Shown here in pieces: positions 1 to 8,398 of a stretch of 64,000 nt of DNA. Every line of letters begins with the position of its first letter. The stretch's first letter is position 1. The stretch lies in assembly GCA_963707145.1 (NCBI GenBank), contig CAVPOQ010000004.1, forward strand, positions 186,001-250,000. Reading direction: 5' to 3'. The notes below the pieces were generated by a model. That model did not search any database and had not been told where the DNA came from. It was given only the letters and a program-made list of their open reading frames with translations. The stretch comes from RPQJ01 sp963707145 (lineage in GTDB: Bacteria > Pseudomonadota > Gammaproteobacteria > Steroidobacterales > Steroidobacteraceae). Position numbers and translations under genes: made by a program.

Positions 1-525
1 TCCTGAGCGTGCCCTACACGATCGGGCCGTGCGCGAGTTTCTCGCAAGTTCGCGTTCATCGGCAAGAGCCTGATCGCGTGGCGATTCGTTGCCTTCCTGA
101 TCGATGCCGTGTGGATGCTTTTGCTGCTGGGCCTCGTGCTGCACTTGGTCATCCCTGGGAATCAGGCGACCATCCTGGAAAGAGTCGAGTTTCTGTACCT
201 GCAGCTTGGAGGCGGTCCCGACGGCGAAGTCAGTGAGTTGGCTCAGAACGTGGCAGTCTCTGCCTTCTATGTCGTGTTCGCCTACTCCGCGCTGTCTACC
301 TGGCTGTTGCGCGCCACGTTCGGGCAATTCGTCACGGGCCTTCGCGTCGTGCAGACCGACTACCGACGGGCCACGTTCGGGCAGTGTGTGGGTCGGGCTG
401 TGCTCTTGACCCTGGTGATGATGACGTACGGCGCCGCGTTTCTGTCAGCGATGCGGCGACCTGGGTACCAAGCCGTCCACGACGTGCTGTCAGGAACGAT
501 CGTCGTGCGCAGCCATGCCTACTGA
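1..525 (+). CDS. RDD-family membrane protein, 5' end outside the window
   Basis: This is the C-terminal part of a membrane protein whose start lies left of the window or was lost. The frame ending at 525 is open back to a stop at 4-6 and contains the three RDD hallmarks. These are an Arg and an Asp in the first helix (WRFVAFLIDAVW), a central TFGQ...GLRVV segment with a following Arg-rich stretch, and a final RRPGYQAVHDVLSGT segment. Hydrophobic segments follow the first and third hallmarks. RDD proteins are membrane proteins of mostly unknown transport or regulatory role. The frame just before position 31 continues plausibly upstream if two bases are missing in the CG-rich run at 31-36, so the visible start may not be real. 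The next gene carries the same domain, so these are tandem relatives. The family call is good; the function is unknown. Confidence 0.7.
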
Positions 526-552
526 TACCTCGCGAGTGATTCGCATACGCTC

Positions 553-1382
553 GTGAGCAAGCCTCTGTGCACCGTGCTCATCCCGTTCGATGCGGCCGGT
601 CAGGCGCGCTTCGCGGCGCTGGCGGAGATCGCCAAGAACTAGGCTTCCAGACCATGCGCGTCGCACAGTACTACTCGTCGGGCATGATTCTCGAAGAGAT
701 CGTCCGGAGCATCCGCGACGCGCATCTGATCATCGCTGACCTTACACGGGCCAATCCGAACGTCCTTGACGAACTTGGAATCGCGCACGCGCTGGGCAAG
801 CGAGTGTTCCTGGTTGCCGAAGACCCGGAAGCAAATCGCATCGACTTCGGCGCACTTCAGGTCTGTAGGTTCGACCCGACGCATGCCGGGCGCGAGCTCT
901 TGAGCGTCGAGCTACGCAGCTTTGCGGGCACACCGGGTACTCTCTCCCCGATCGACCTCTTCTCGGGCGACTTGGCGGTGCTGGGCCAACCCCTGCTGGC
1001 CAGACGCACAGGCGGCTTCGTACTGGACTCGCTGTTCGCGGCCGTTGCCGTCGGTCTTCTATTGGTACCGGCCGCGTGGGTGTCGCCCGAGTCTTCTAGG
1101 GTGTACCTGGACAGCGCGATCGTTCCGATGGTGCTCGTCTACTTCGTTCTTGCGGGTGTCGTGCTCGGGACGCCCCCAGGACAACGTATCGTTGGCCTGA
1201 AGGTCACCCAGCTGAATCGGGCTGAGCCTTCGTTCTGGCAGAGATTCTTTCGGCCCATCGCCGGTGTCGTCACCGTCCTGTCGCTGGGTATGGGCTTTCT
1301 CTGGGCGGCGAGGTCTCCAAGACATCAGGCGGTGCACGACATGATCACACGCACACTGGTGCTACGGCGGGGCAGTGTTTGA
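553..1382 (+). CDS. Deoxyribosyltransferase-like sensor domain fused to an RDD membrane domain
   Basis: Two domains are visible. The first roughly 115 residues resemble the nucleoside 2-deoxyribosyltransferase-like fold: an opening VLIPFD strand, an SSGMILEEI helix and the signature IIADLT..NPNVL.ELGIAHALGK. The last roughly 150 residues are an RDD membrane domain (ARRTGGFVLDSLF, GTPPGQRIVGLKV, SPRHQAVHD). The GTG at 553 gives VSKPLCTVLIPFD but that frame stops at 637-639. The frame carrying the rest overlaps it there. One missing G near 636 (AAG-GAA) joins them, and the 830-base span then becomes 277 whole codons. I therefore treat this as one gene with a sequence error or recent mutation. 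The family's cytosolic domain binds or cleaves nucleotides; coupling it to a membrane domain suggests ligand-sensing at the membrane. That role is inference. Confidence 0.7.
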
Positions 1383-1502
1383 TCCTATTGGCGCCTATCC
1401 GTTTGGGCGTACCTGAGGATAGATTTCTTTCCGTGAGCTCCACCTTTTCATTACCGGGGTAGCCACGCGCGCCGACGGGAAGCCAGCGGTAGCCAGGCCG
1501 GC

Positions 1503-2513
1503 CTCACGCGCACCCGCGCCGCGACCGGGGCCGTGACGTTGATTCAGCGCTTCGGCTCGGCGCTGAACCTGAACATCCACTTTCATATGCTGTTTCTGGA
1601 CGGGGTGTATCTGTTCAAGGGCGCCCACCCGCCGCTGTTCCGCCCCGTGGCAGGGCCCAGCGCGAACGAGCTGCAGCGGTTGGTCGAGCAGGTCGGCGCA
1701 CAAGTGGGCCGGGTGCTGGAGCGTCGTGGCCTGATCGAGCGCGACATCGAGAACGCGTGGCTCGCTACTGATTTCGAGGCCGGCCCGCTCGACGACCTGA
1801 TCGGCCATTCGATCACCTATCGGATTGCGGTGGGGCCGAGGGCGGGGCAGAAGTTGTTCACGCTGCAGACGGTTCCGCCGCGGCTGCAGGGGCTGGAACT
1901 GGATCCGAACGGTGCGGCCCGCGCGGGCGGGTTCTCGTGCATGCCGGCGTGGACATCGCGCCGCAGCAGCGCGAGCAAGCTCGAGCGGCTGTGCCGTTAC
2001 ATGAGTCGCCCGCCCGTGGCCAGCGAGCGCCTGGCACTGAGCGCCTCGGGCCAGGTCCGCTATACGCTCAAGACTCCGTACCGCGACGGCACGACGCACG
2101 TCGTGCTCGAGCCGCTGGAGCTGATGGCGCGCCTGGCGGCGCTGGTGCAGCCGCCGCGGATGCACCTGACGCGCTACCACGGCGTGTTCGCGCCGCACAG
2201 CGAGCTGCGCGCGTGGGCGACACCGGCGCAGCGGGGCATGGGGGCAGCGAAGAGTCCGCCCGCGGATCCGACCCCGCCGCCGCCACCGCGGCACGTGGCG
2301 ATGAGCTGGGCGCAGCGGCTCAAGCGCGTGTTTGGCATCGAGATCGACAAGTGCCAGCGCTGCGGCGGCACGCTCAGGATCATCGCCAGCATCGAGCAGC
2401 CCGCGGTCATCGCGAGGATCCTCGCGCACCTCGAGCGCACGGCGCCGCAGCCACATCCGCCGGAGCTGCCGCTCGGGGCGCGGGCGTCGCCGGTGCAGTC
2501 CCGGCTGCTGTGA
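1503..2513 (+). pseudogene. IS91-family transposase remnant (Y2-type, N-terminus missing)
   Basis: The protein matches the catalytic and C-terminal parts of IS91-type rolling-circle transposases. It has TGAVTLIQRFGSALNLN followed by the metal-binding HFH, a LCRYMSRPPVA segment carrying a catalytic-type tyrosine, TPYRDGTTHVV, and HLTRYHGVFAPHSELR. A C-terminal CQRCGG zinc-like knuckle follows at about 2353. The N-terminal zinc-binding region that normally precedes this is absent. The frame upstream of about 1500 has no IS91 similarity that I recognise. Between about 1938 and 1980 the frame slips by one base and then slips back: HAGVDIAPQQRE is readable only in the neighbouring frame. The copy is therefore truncated and damaged, and probably inactive. 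It marks a site of past insertion in an accessory region. Confidence 0.85.
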
Positions 2514-2672
2514 ACTCGAAGGGGAGGGGTGACGGCGCTCGGCGCTGGCGCATCGGGTGCGGGTCGGTGCGTGCCGGGACTGAGGTCCGCGGCTTTGGCA
2601 GGGCGGAGGCGGGGTGAGGCACGGTGCCCGCGAGCGTCCGTCCGACCTCTCCCGCTCCGAACCGCGACGCGC

Positions 2673-2936
2673 CTACGGCACCAACGCGATCTCGCGCTGG
2701 TGCCGGATCGCGAGCACCCGCACCTCGTCCCGGGGGACGACGAAGCGGTACGACGCGACGTAGCCGGTCTGGCCGTACGAGATCACGAGCGCACTGATGT
2801 CGCCGTGCACGCGCCGCCCGATCAACGGGTGCGCGGCCAGGTGCTCGACGGCCGACCGGATCGCCCCGGCCGCTGCCAGCGCCGCATCCGGATTCTCTCG
2901 AATCAGGAATTCGAAGGCGCGCTCGAGGTGCGACAG
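2673..2936 (-). CDS. ParE/RelE-family toxin, 5' end damaged
   Basis: Read on the minus strand, this frame gives an 87-residue protein typical of ParE toxins. It has a helix LERAFEFLIRENPDAA, an AIRSAVEHLAAHPLIGRR segment, and then a beta-rich end with YRFVV, EVRVLAIRHQRE and a final VP. ParE toxins usually have about 95-100 residues and begin with a short strand before the first helix. Here the frame hits a TGA immediately before LSHLERA. An ATG at 2946 lies in another frame and would join only if two bases were missing. No antitoxin gene of the ParD/RelB type is recognisable next to it. It may therefore be an orphan or decayed module left with the neighbouring transposase. The family assignment rests on the pattern of the whole domain; activity is doubtful. 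Confidence 0.62.
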   Translation of the reverse strand: MSHLERAFEFLIRENPDAALAAAGAIRSAVEHLAAHPLIGRRVHGDISALVISYGQTGYVASYRFVVPRDEVRVLAIRHQREIALVP

Positions 2937-3258
2937 TGGCCGGCATCGTCACGCGCCCCCGTCTGCAACACGCCGTCGGCGGATCGGCGACCGAACCTTC
3001 AGCCGCAGGCCACCGGTACATCCCTGGGAGGGGCAGCCACGATGCTGCGAGATCTCATCGCTGAAGTAGCGGTCGAACGACGCCGGGCAACTGCACGTCG
3101 TCCCCTCCCGTCACGCGTTCCCGACCATTGTTCGCGGGGCGAGGCGCCTCCAGGACTGGAATACCGTTCAAACGCGACGGGTTGCCTCTGGGTCGATTCC
3201 AAGCGCATCCTTTCGCGCAGGCACCCGACGGTCTGTTCATCCGAAGGAGTCCATCACC
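2937..3258. other. Intergenic stretch with no recognised gene
   Basis: I see no protein of a known family on either strand between the ParE-like gene and hcp. An AAGGAG ribosome binding site at 3244-3249 serves hcp. The promoter of hcp presumably lies in this stretch, but I could not identify a convincing -35/-10 pair. An antitoxin for the ParE-like toxin was looked for here and not found. Confidence 0.4.
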
Positions 3259-3726
3259 GTGGCCATCGATACCCATATCAAGTTCGACGGCGTCGAAGGC
3301 GAGTCCACCCAGGTCGACCACAAGGGCGAGGTCAAGATCCTGTCCTGGACCTGGGGCGTGTCCAACGCATCGCAGGTGGGCGCGGCCGGCAGCGGCAAGG
3401 GCAAGGCAGTGCCCGGCGACTTTCAATTCACGCACGTTTACGACAAGGCCTCGCCGCTCTTGGCAAAGAAGTGCGCGCAGGGCGTGCACTTCCCGACCGT
3501 CGTGGTCACCGAGCGGAAGTCCGGCGAAGGCCAGAAGGACTTCCTGAAGATCACGATGAAGGAGGTCTTCATCACTGCGGTGCAGTCGAGCGGCGGCGAC
3601 CTCGGCGAGTCGGTGTCGATGAGCTACGGTGCGATCGACTTCTCCTACAGGCCGCAGGATGCCAAGGGTGGGTTGGGCGGCGAGGTGAAATTCGGCTGGG
3701 ACGTCAAGACCAGGAAGATCACCTGA
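3259..3726 (+). CDS. hcp: Hcp-family type VI secretion tube protein, orphan
   Basis: The 155-residue protein begins VAIDTHIKFDGVEGES and contains the beta-sandwich pattern of Hcp1 proteins: VKILSWTWGVSN, FQFTHVYDKASPLL, DFLKITMKEVFIT and a final FGWDVKTRKI. Hcp forms hexameric rings that stack into the inner tube of the type VI secretion apparatus and is exported with effectors. The GTG at 3259 is chosen because an AAGGAG lies ten bases upstream and the protein starts at the first family strand. No tssB/tssC, VgrG, ClpV or baseplate gene lies in the window, so this is an orphan copy that would rely on a system elsewhere or carry a cargo. The TPR-methyltransferase 154 bases downstream on the same strand may be co-transcribed. 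Confidence 0.92.
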   Translation: MAIDTHIKFDGVEGESTQVDHKGEVKILSWTWGVSNASQVGAAGSGKGKAVPGDFQFTHVYDKASPLLAKKCAQGVHFPTVVVTERKSGEGQKDFLKITMKEVFITAVQSSGGDLGESVSMSYGAIDFSYRPQDAKGGLGGEVKFGWDVKTRKIT

Positions 3727-3880
3727 GATCACGCGGCCGCGGCACTGATGCCCATGGCCACGTCTCGCGTGCCTTCCTCGAGCGCACGCTCGAGGGCTGG
3801 CCGATCGGCGGCGTGCATGTCGGCGTGCTTCCTGGGCACTTCGGCGACCGCCGCAACGCCACCGCGACGGGAATCGCGGC

Positions 3881-5287
3881 ATGACGCTTGAACTCCGCAC
3901 GCTGCCGGCGGCGGTCACCGAGACGACGGCGCCCGCAGCCTCGCTCGGCGGCGCGCTCGACGACGCGATTTCGTTGCTGCGTGCCGAGCGCATCGACGAG
4001 GCCGAGACGGCCTTGCTGGCGATCCTGGGGCGCTGGCCTGAGCAGCCCGACGCGCTGCACTTCCTGGGCGTGCTGCGGCACACACAGGGCCGCGTCGATG
4101 AGGCGGTGGCACTGATCCAGCGCGCGCTGGCGACCATCCCGGACCACGCCACGGCCTGGAACAATCTCGGCAACGTGCAGCTGCTGGCCGGCCGCGCCAC
4201 GGAAGCCCAGGCTGCCTATGAGAACGCAGTGCGCCACGGCACCGATGGCGGCCGGGGCCATGACGCCGCGATGGCCCTGAACAACCTGTGCGTGCTGCAC
4301 CGGCACCAGGGCCGCCTGGACCAGAGCGAAGTGACCGCGCGCAGCGCGCTCGAGCGCGAACCCGATTTCGCCGACGCCTGGTACAACCTGTCGCTCACAC
4401 TGCTCAAGCAAGGCCGCGTGCACGAGGGCCTGCTGGCCGGCAGTCGCGCCGTTGCGCTGTGGCCAGAGCACCTGCAGTCGCGCCAGGAGTTGATCCGCGC
4501 GCTGCTGCTCCTTGGCGAACGCGACCGTGCCGCGCTGCTGTTGCGCGATTGGCTGGCCCAGGACCCGTTCAACCCGGTAGCCGAACACATGCTCGCCGCC
4601 TGCGAGGGTGCGGCGGCGCCCGAGCGCGCCAGCGACGCCTATGTCGAGCAGATCTTCGACGCCTACGCAGCCTCGTTCGACGCTCAGCTCGAGGCCCTGG
4701 CCTACCGCGCGCCGGGGCTGGTGATGCAAGCGCTGGCCGCCGCCGCCGGCGCGCCCTCGGGCGCGCTGGACATCGTGGACGCAGGCTGCGGCACGGGCCT
4801 GTGCGGCCCCGCACTCAGACCCTATGCACGGCGACTCGTCGGCTGCGATCTCTCCGAGGGCATGCTGCGGCGGGCGTGGTCGCGGCAGGTCTACGATGTC
4901 CTGCACAAGGCTGAGCTGACCTATTACCTTGCGACCCAGCCCGCGGCCTTCGATGCGGTCATCTCGGCCGACACGCTGTGCTACTTCGGTGCGCTTGAAG
5001 GGGCGCTCGCCGCGGCGCAGCGCTGCCTGCGGCCAGGTGGTTGGCTCATCTTCACCGTCGAGGCGCTGCCGGAAGGTCACCCCCAGGCGCACGTGCTGCA
5101 AACCAACGGGCGGTATGCCCATGCGCGGAGCTACCTCGAGCAGGCCATGCGCGCGACCACGCTCGAACCCGTTGCCATCGTCGGCGACACGCTGCGCCAG
5201 GAAGCAGGGGCGGCCGTCGTCGGCTGGCTGGTCACGGCACGGCGAGCATCGTCACCAGCGGCGAGCGCGCCGTCCACTCCCTCCTGA
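3881..5287 (+). CDS. TPR protein with C-terminal SAM-dependent methyltransferase domain
   Basis: The 468-residue protein has TPR repeats at roughly residues 25-240 (for example DALHFLGVLRHTQGRVDEAV and AWNNLGNVQLLAGRATEAQ). A class I methyltransferase follows at about 255-450, with the SAM-binding glycine loop DAGCGTG at 300-306 and a later LRPGGWLIFTVEAL. This architecture is seen in predicted protein methyltransferases in which the TPRs choose the substrate; the substrate is not identifiable here. It follows hcp on the same strand. The frame ending in the TGA that overlaps this ATG (ATGA) is open back through 3726 but has no good start codon, so it may be a decayed coding segment. A link to Hcp modification or effector function is inference from position only. 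Confidence 0.8.
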   Translation: MTLELRTLPAAVTETTAPAASLGGALDDAISLLRAERIDEAETALLAILGRWPEQPDALHFLGVLRHTQGRVDEAVALIQRALATIPDHATAWNNLGNVQLLAGRATEAQAAYENAVRHGTDGGRGHDAAMALNNLCVLHRHQGRLDQSEVTARSALEREPDFADAWYNLSLTLLKQGRVHEGLLAGSRAVALWPEHLQSRQELIRALLLLGERDRAALLLRDWLAQDPFNPVAEHMLAACEGAAAPERASDAYVEQIFDAYAASFDAQLEALAYRAPGLVMQALAAAAGAPSGALDIVDAGCGTGLCGPALRPYARRLVGCDLSEGMLRRAWSRQVYDVLHKAELTYYLATQPAAFDAVISADTLCYFGALEGALAAAQRCLRPGGWLIFTVEALPEGHPQAHVLQTNGRYAHARSYLEQAMRATTLEPVAIVGDTLRQEAGAAVVGWLVTARRASSPAASAPSTPS

Positions 5288-5652
5288 CTGGCGGGACGTT
5301 AGAGTCTAACCCCGCCTGCGCGTGTCATCGGTAGGCACCGTGGTGAAGCAGATTCCATGTCCGCCCGAGCCCGATTCCTTCGCCGCCAACCACCGCGGTC
5401 GATCGTCTGGAACGTTACGTGCCCTCCGCGAGGCTCACGGTGAGCCGGAAGCGTTCCGTCACAGCACCGAGGGTGCTGCGACCCGGCGAACGCCAGCACA
5501 CTGACGTGCTGGCCGTCCGCGGCGCAGCACGAAAGCATAGCGTCGCGGAGCCGAGTGACTGCCGCAGGCAGCGTCTGCCCGGAACCTCGCACCCGACCGC
5601 CATCCAACCCGATCACCTCTCCGACTTGCGGGAGGAGTCCATAGACGAAGGG
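5288..5652. other. Intergenic stretch with no recognised gene
   Basis: Only short frames without family resemblance occur here. A short palindrome GTTAGAGTCTAAC sits at 5298-5310, right after the methyltransferase stop. The heptamer GTTAGGC (5652-5658, read GCCTAAC on the minus strand) holds the stop codon of the next minus-strand gene. I considered integron recombination sites and could not support them. Confidence 0.35.
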
Positions 5653-6147
5653 TTAGGCGTCATGTTCGGATGCAGTCGGTAGTAGCCGTCTTGGGACAGC
5701 AAGACCTGAGACGGCGCCGGCGACGGCTGCCAGGGAAAACATCATTCCGTCCGTGACCAGGTGCAACCCTGGCGGTGAACCTTCGCGCAGAATGAGTAGC
5801 GATGTAGCGAAGACGACTGCAAACGCCGTGATGCCAGCCACTGCTACTTGCCACCGACGCAACCGGTGCCCGCGCCATATCGTGAGTGCCAGCACGAGAA
5901 GCGAGAAAAGAATCGAGGCGAGAACGATCGACGGACCAAATTCCCGGTAGATCCCCGGCAGTTCACTGAGGCGAAGGAATGACGGTGCTCTGCTCGCCAC
6001 GGATGTGACCACGCCAAACCCAAGGAGCCCGGCGACCGGCGCCACCAGCGCAGCAAACGCCGAGAGTCCGAGCGTCAAGAGGAAACGGCTGGGATGGCTA
6101 AATGACAATTCGGCCGTCTCTTCCAGCAGGTCGTTGCCTGGCTTCAA
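5653..6147 (-). CDS. Small integral membrane protein of unknown function
   Basis: The 164-residue product has four hydrophobic segments, at about residues 22-45, 70-92, 98-118 and 132-150. Polar linkers include RGHRLRRW after the second segment, which suggests a cytoplasmic loop by the positive-inside rule. I do not recognise the family. The frame begins at a TTG directly after an in-frame TAG and no strong ribosome binding site precedes it, so the true N-terminus is uncertain. The stop codon TAA lies inside GCCTAAC. It stands alone on the minus strand between the methyltransferase and the phasin-like gene. Confidence 0.5.
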   Translation of the reverse strand: MKPGNDLLEETAELSFSHPSRFLLTLGLSAFAALVAPVAGLLGFGVVTSVASRAPSFLRLSELPGIYREFGPSIVLASILFSLLVLALTIWRGHRLRRWQVAVAGITAFAVVFATSLLILREGSPPGLHLVTDGMMFSLAAVAGAVSGLAVPRRLLPTASEHDA

Positions 6148-6539
6148 CTAGCTGGCACCAATCAGCCGCCGCCCCGCGGCGATGACCCTTGGTCGTGGAG
6201 CGATTTTGTGCATCATAAGCGTACCCCGTTCCTGGCACCGTGTTGATCCGACGAAATCACCGCCACATAAGGTGGTCAAGTGTGATCCGGCAGACGTCGT
6301 ACGCCCCACGGAGCCCGCGACCCCCGCACATACTCGTGCATCCACGACCCTTCGCCCGGATCCGCAACGATGAGTTCGGTGCGCGCCTCGCTGGTTGCAA
6401 ACGTCAGCATCGGCAGGCCGGTTGACCCCGGTTCCCCGTCGGCTCCGTCGAGAATGCTGGTGACCGAGCACACGAAGTCGTTCGTGATCTCGCCGAGATC
6501 CGGCGGAATCCGTCCTTCGAGGCGCAGCCGCAGGTCCGG
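6148..6539. other. Intergenic stretch; possible small minus-strand ORF at 6276-6473
   Basis: The reading frame of the upstream phasin-like gene stays open after its TAA stop at 6540-6542, down to a TGA at 6276-6278. An ATG at 6473 in that frame would give 65 residues with no family resemblance. The open continuation could be chance in GC-rich sequence or the remains of a longer gene. I see no other gene here. Confidence 0.3.
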
Positions 6540-7097
6540 TTACCGTGCGCGCGTCTTTCTCCTGACGGCACGCTTCGTCTTTGCCTTGCGCGCCACGCGC
6601 TTCGCGACCTTCCGCCGCCGTGCCCGTCGCACCGGCGCCGGCGTTTCGCCCGCCGGTCGGACCGTCTCCTCGTAGGCGTCCTGTGCCACCGTCTGGAGGC
6701 CTCGGCCGGTCCGCGCCAGGATCTCGATCACCCGTTCGAGGTCCGCCGCGATCCGATCCCGCGCCGCCCGCAACTCCTGGGCCTGGCCACTGACCGCACC
6801 ACGCAAGCTGCGCGAGCGCGACACCCGCTCCAGCTGCGCCGCGGCACTCGTGATGACGGACGAGAGGACTTCGAGCTGCAGCTCGAGCAGACTCTCGAGC
6901 GTGTGCTGCGACAACGACGTCAGACGCACGCCGGCGCGCGTCGCCACGCGCGCCGGATTCTCCAGCGCCTTCACCGTGCGGGCGGTCTTCGCGGCCGCCC
7001 GGCGCACGAGCGTCCCCGGGGCATCGCGCAGCACCTGCGCCTGCTCTTCCGCAAACTCGCGCTGCTCCTTGATCAGTCGTCGGACCCGGCTCGCCAT
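6540..7097 (-). CDS. Phasin-like coiled-coil protein with basic C-terminal tail
   Basis: The 185-residue protein is almost entirely alpha-helical. Residues 1-140 form amphipathic heptads (LESLLELQLEVLSSVITSA, RIAADLERVIEIL) like those of granule-associated phasins. The last 30 residues are a Lys/Arg/Ala tail (RRRKVAKRVARKAKTKRAV) like the histone H1-type tail of PhaF-class phasins, which binds DNA and helps distribute storage granules. No polyhydroxyalkanoate synthase or depolymerase lies in the window, so the assignment rests on architecture alone. Other coiled-coil proteins with basic tails would look similar. The ATG at 7097 is preceded by GGAGGTGGGTC, a good ribosome binding site. Confidence 0.55.
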   Translation of the reverse strand: MASRVRRLIKEQREFAEEQAQVLRDAPGTLVRRAAAKTARTVKALENPARVATRAGVRLTSLSQHTLESLLELQLEVLSSVITSAAAQLERVSRSRSLRGAVSGQAQELRAARDRIAADLERVIEILARTGRGLQTVAQDAYEETVRPAGETPAPVRRARRRKVAKRVARKAKTKRAVRRKTRAR

Positions 7098-7270
7098 GAC
7101 CCACCTCCGCTTGGGTGCCGCGGAGCAGCACCGTACGGGGACAGACTATCGCGCGCCGAACACCCGCCGCATCGCGGATTGACGCTACGCCACGAACTCA
7201 GCCGACCGCGCCCGACCGCGCCCGACCGCGGCTGGCATGTCGTGAAGCGCCCCGCGGCCCGCCGGTTTCC

Positions 7271-8227
7271 TCACTGATCGGGCGGCAACACCAGCGCCAG
7301 GTTCGCCATCAGTGCCTGCGCCTGCGCCGCGTCCACCGGGCGCAACTCGATCGGGAACCAGTGCTGGCCCTTCCCCTGGAAAGTCGCGTCGATCGCGAGG
7401 TAGACGGATTCCCCGGCGCGGCACTGAACGGTCGCCGTTCTCGGCTGGCGATCGGCTTCTTCCGGCGACGTGGTCGGGGTCAGGAACACCCACAGCCACC
7501 ACTCGGTCGTGAAGTCCTTGGGTGGGGTCGCCTGGTCCGACATGCGTGCATCCCAGATGGGATCGCGCACGGAGAGGACATGCTCGCCGGCGGACAGCAC
7601 GATTCGCGCATACGCGCCCACGGGCAACCACCGGTAGTTCGACCACTCCGATGCGCCCTCGATGCTGACGGCCACGCCGTCGGGTGGCGGGATACTGCTG
7701 TGTGATTGCCTCCACCCTTCACCCGGCCAGATCACCAGCTGACATTCGCCCGCCGCAGGTTCCGGCGAGCGGACGCGCGCCTGCGCTGCGCCCCTGACGG
7801 TCACCGCACTGAATGAGTCTTCAAATCGGACCCCCGCGTCGGCATCAATGCCGTGCTCGACGCAGGTTCCGCCCACGGTGCAATAGCGGGCGTTGGGCAG
7901 ATACCCATCCAGTCCGCGCTGAGTCGGTTTGACCGCAAGGGCGAGCTGTTTATTCGAGAGCCTCCCGTCCGCATCGAACTCGAGTACCAGCAGGGACCGG
8001 CTTGGATACGGCACCGGGTCTTCCCAGGCGTAGATCCAGAGGCGGGCGTCTTCTCTGCGCAGATCCGGCGGCCCGAGCTCCGCATAGATGCCGTCGGCGT
8101 TGGTCAGCTCGCTCCCGACGCGTTCGAGCTGTTCTGGCGAATAGCGCCCGGGCAAGGCAGCGCATCCTGCCGCCAGCGCCGCCAGCAGCGTCACCGCCGC
8201 GACTGCATCTGTGTGTCGTCTCTTCAT
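7271..8227 (-). CDS. Predicted outer-membrane or periplasmic lipoprotein, unknown family
   Basis: The product has 318 residues with a lipoprotein signal: MKRRHTDAV, a hydrophobic run and the lipobox LAAGC at about residues 18-22. Lipidation and export are therefore likely. The mature part is beta-rich with several aromatic-rich strands (DARLWIYAWEDPVPY, TEWWLWVFLTPTTS) and five further cysteines. I do not recognise the family. It is followed on the same strand, with 171 bases between, by another exported protein gene lying upstream in transcription order (8399-9232). The pair may form one transcription unit. Confidence 0.6.
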   Translation of the reverse strand: MKRRHTDAVAAVTLLAALAAGCAALPGRYSPEQLERVGSELTNADGIYAELGPPDLRREDARLWIYAWEDPVPYPSRSLLVLEFDADGRLSNKQLALAVKPTQRGLDGYLPNARYCTVGGTCVEHGIDADAGVRFEDSFSAVTVRGAAQARVRSPEPAAGECQLVIWPGEGWRQSHSSIPPPDGVAVSIEGASEWSNYRWLPVGAYARIVLSAGEHVLSVRDPIWDARMSDQATPPKDFTTEWWLWVFLTPTTSPEEADRQPRTATVQCRAGESVYLAIDATFQGKGQHWFPIELRPVDAAQAQALMANLALVLPPDQ

Positions 8228-8398
8228 GGCGCGGTCCCTGGTCGGGATGACATCGATTCGGAGTCAGGGCCGAGGGCGAGGTCGCGCCCGGCCTCCCCGA
8301 ACATCCGCCATCCCCTCTGTGCGCCTGTCCATCGGTGCCTCTGGAAGCCAGACCCGACGGTCCAGGCGTGGCGGAATATGGACCTCCGCAGAGCTCTC

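Noticed and set aside
5298..5658. Heptamers resembling integron attC ends (GTCTAAC at 5304 and GCCTAAC read on minus at 5658)
   Set aside because: The stop of the 5653-6147 gene lies in GCCTAAC, as cassettes often show, but the spacing to the matching site is about 350 bases, no stable hairpin joins them, and no integrase is in the window.
6276..6473. Readthrough extension after the phasin-like gene
   Set aside because: No protein family and no ribosome binding site; open frames are frequent by chance in GC-rich DNA.
7201..7230. Short tandem repeats CGACCGCGC near 7201
   Set aside because: Three imperfect copies only, no link to a gene or structure; likely low-complexity GC-rich sequence.
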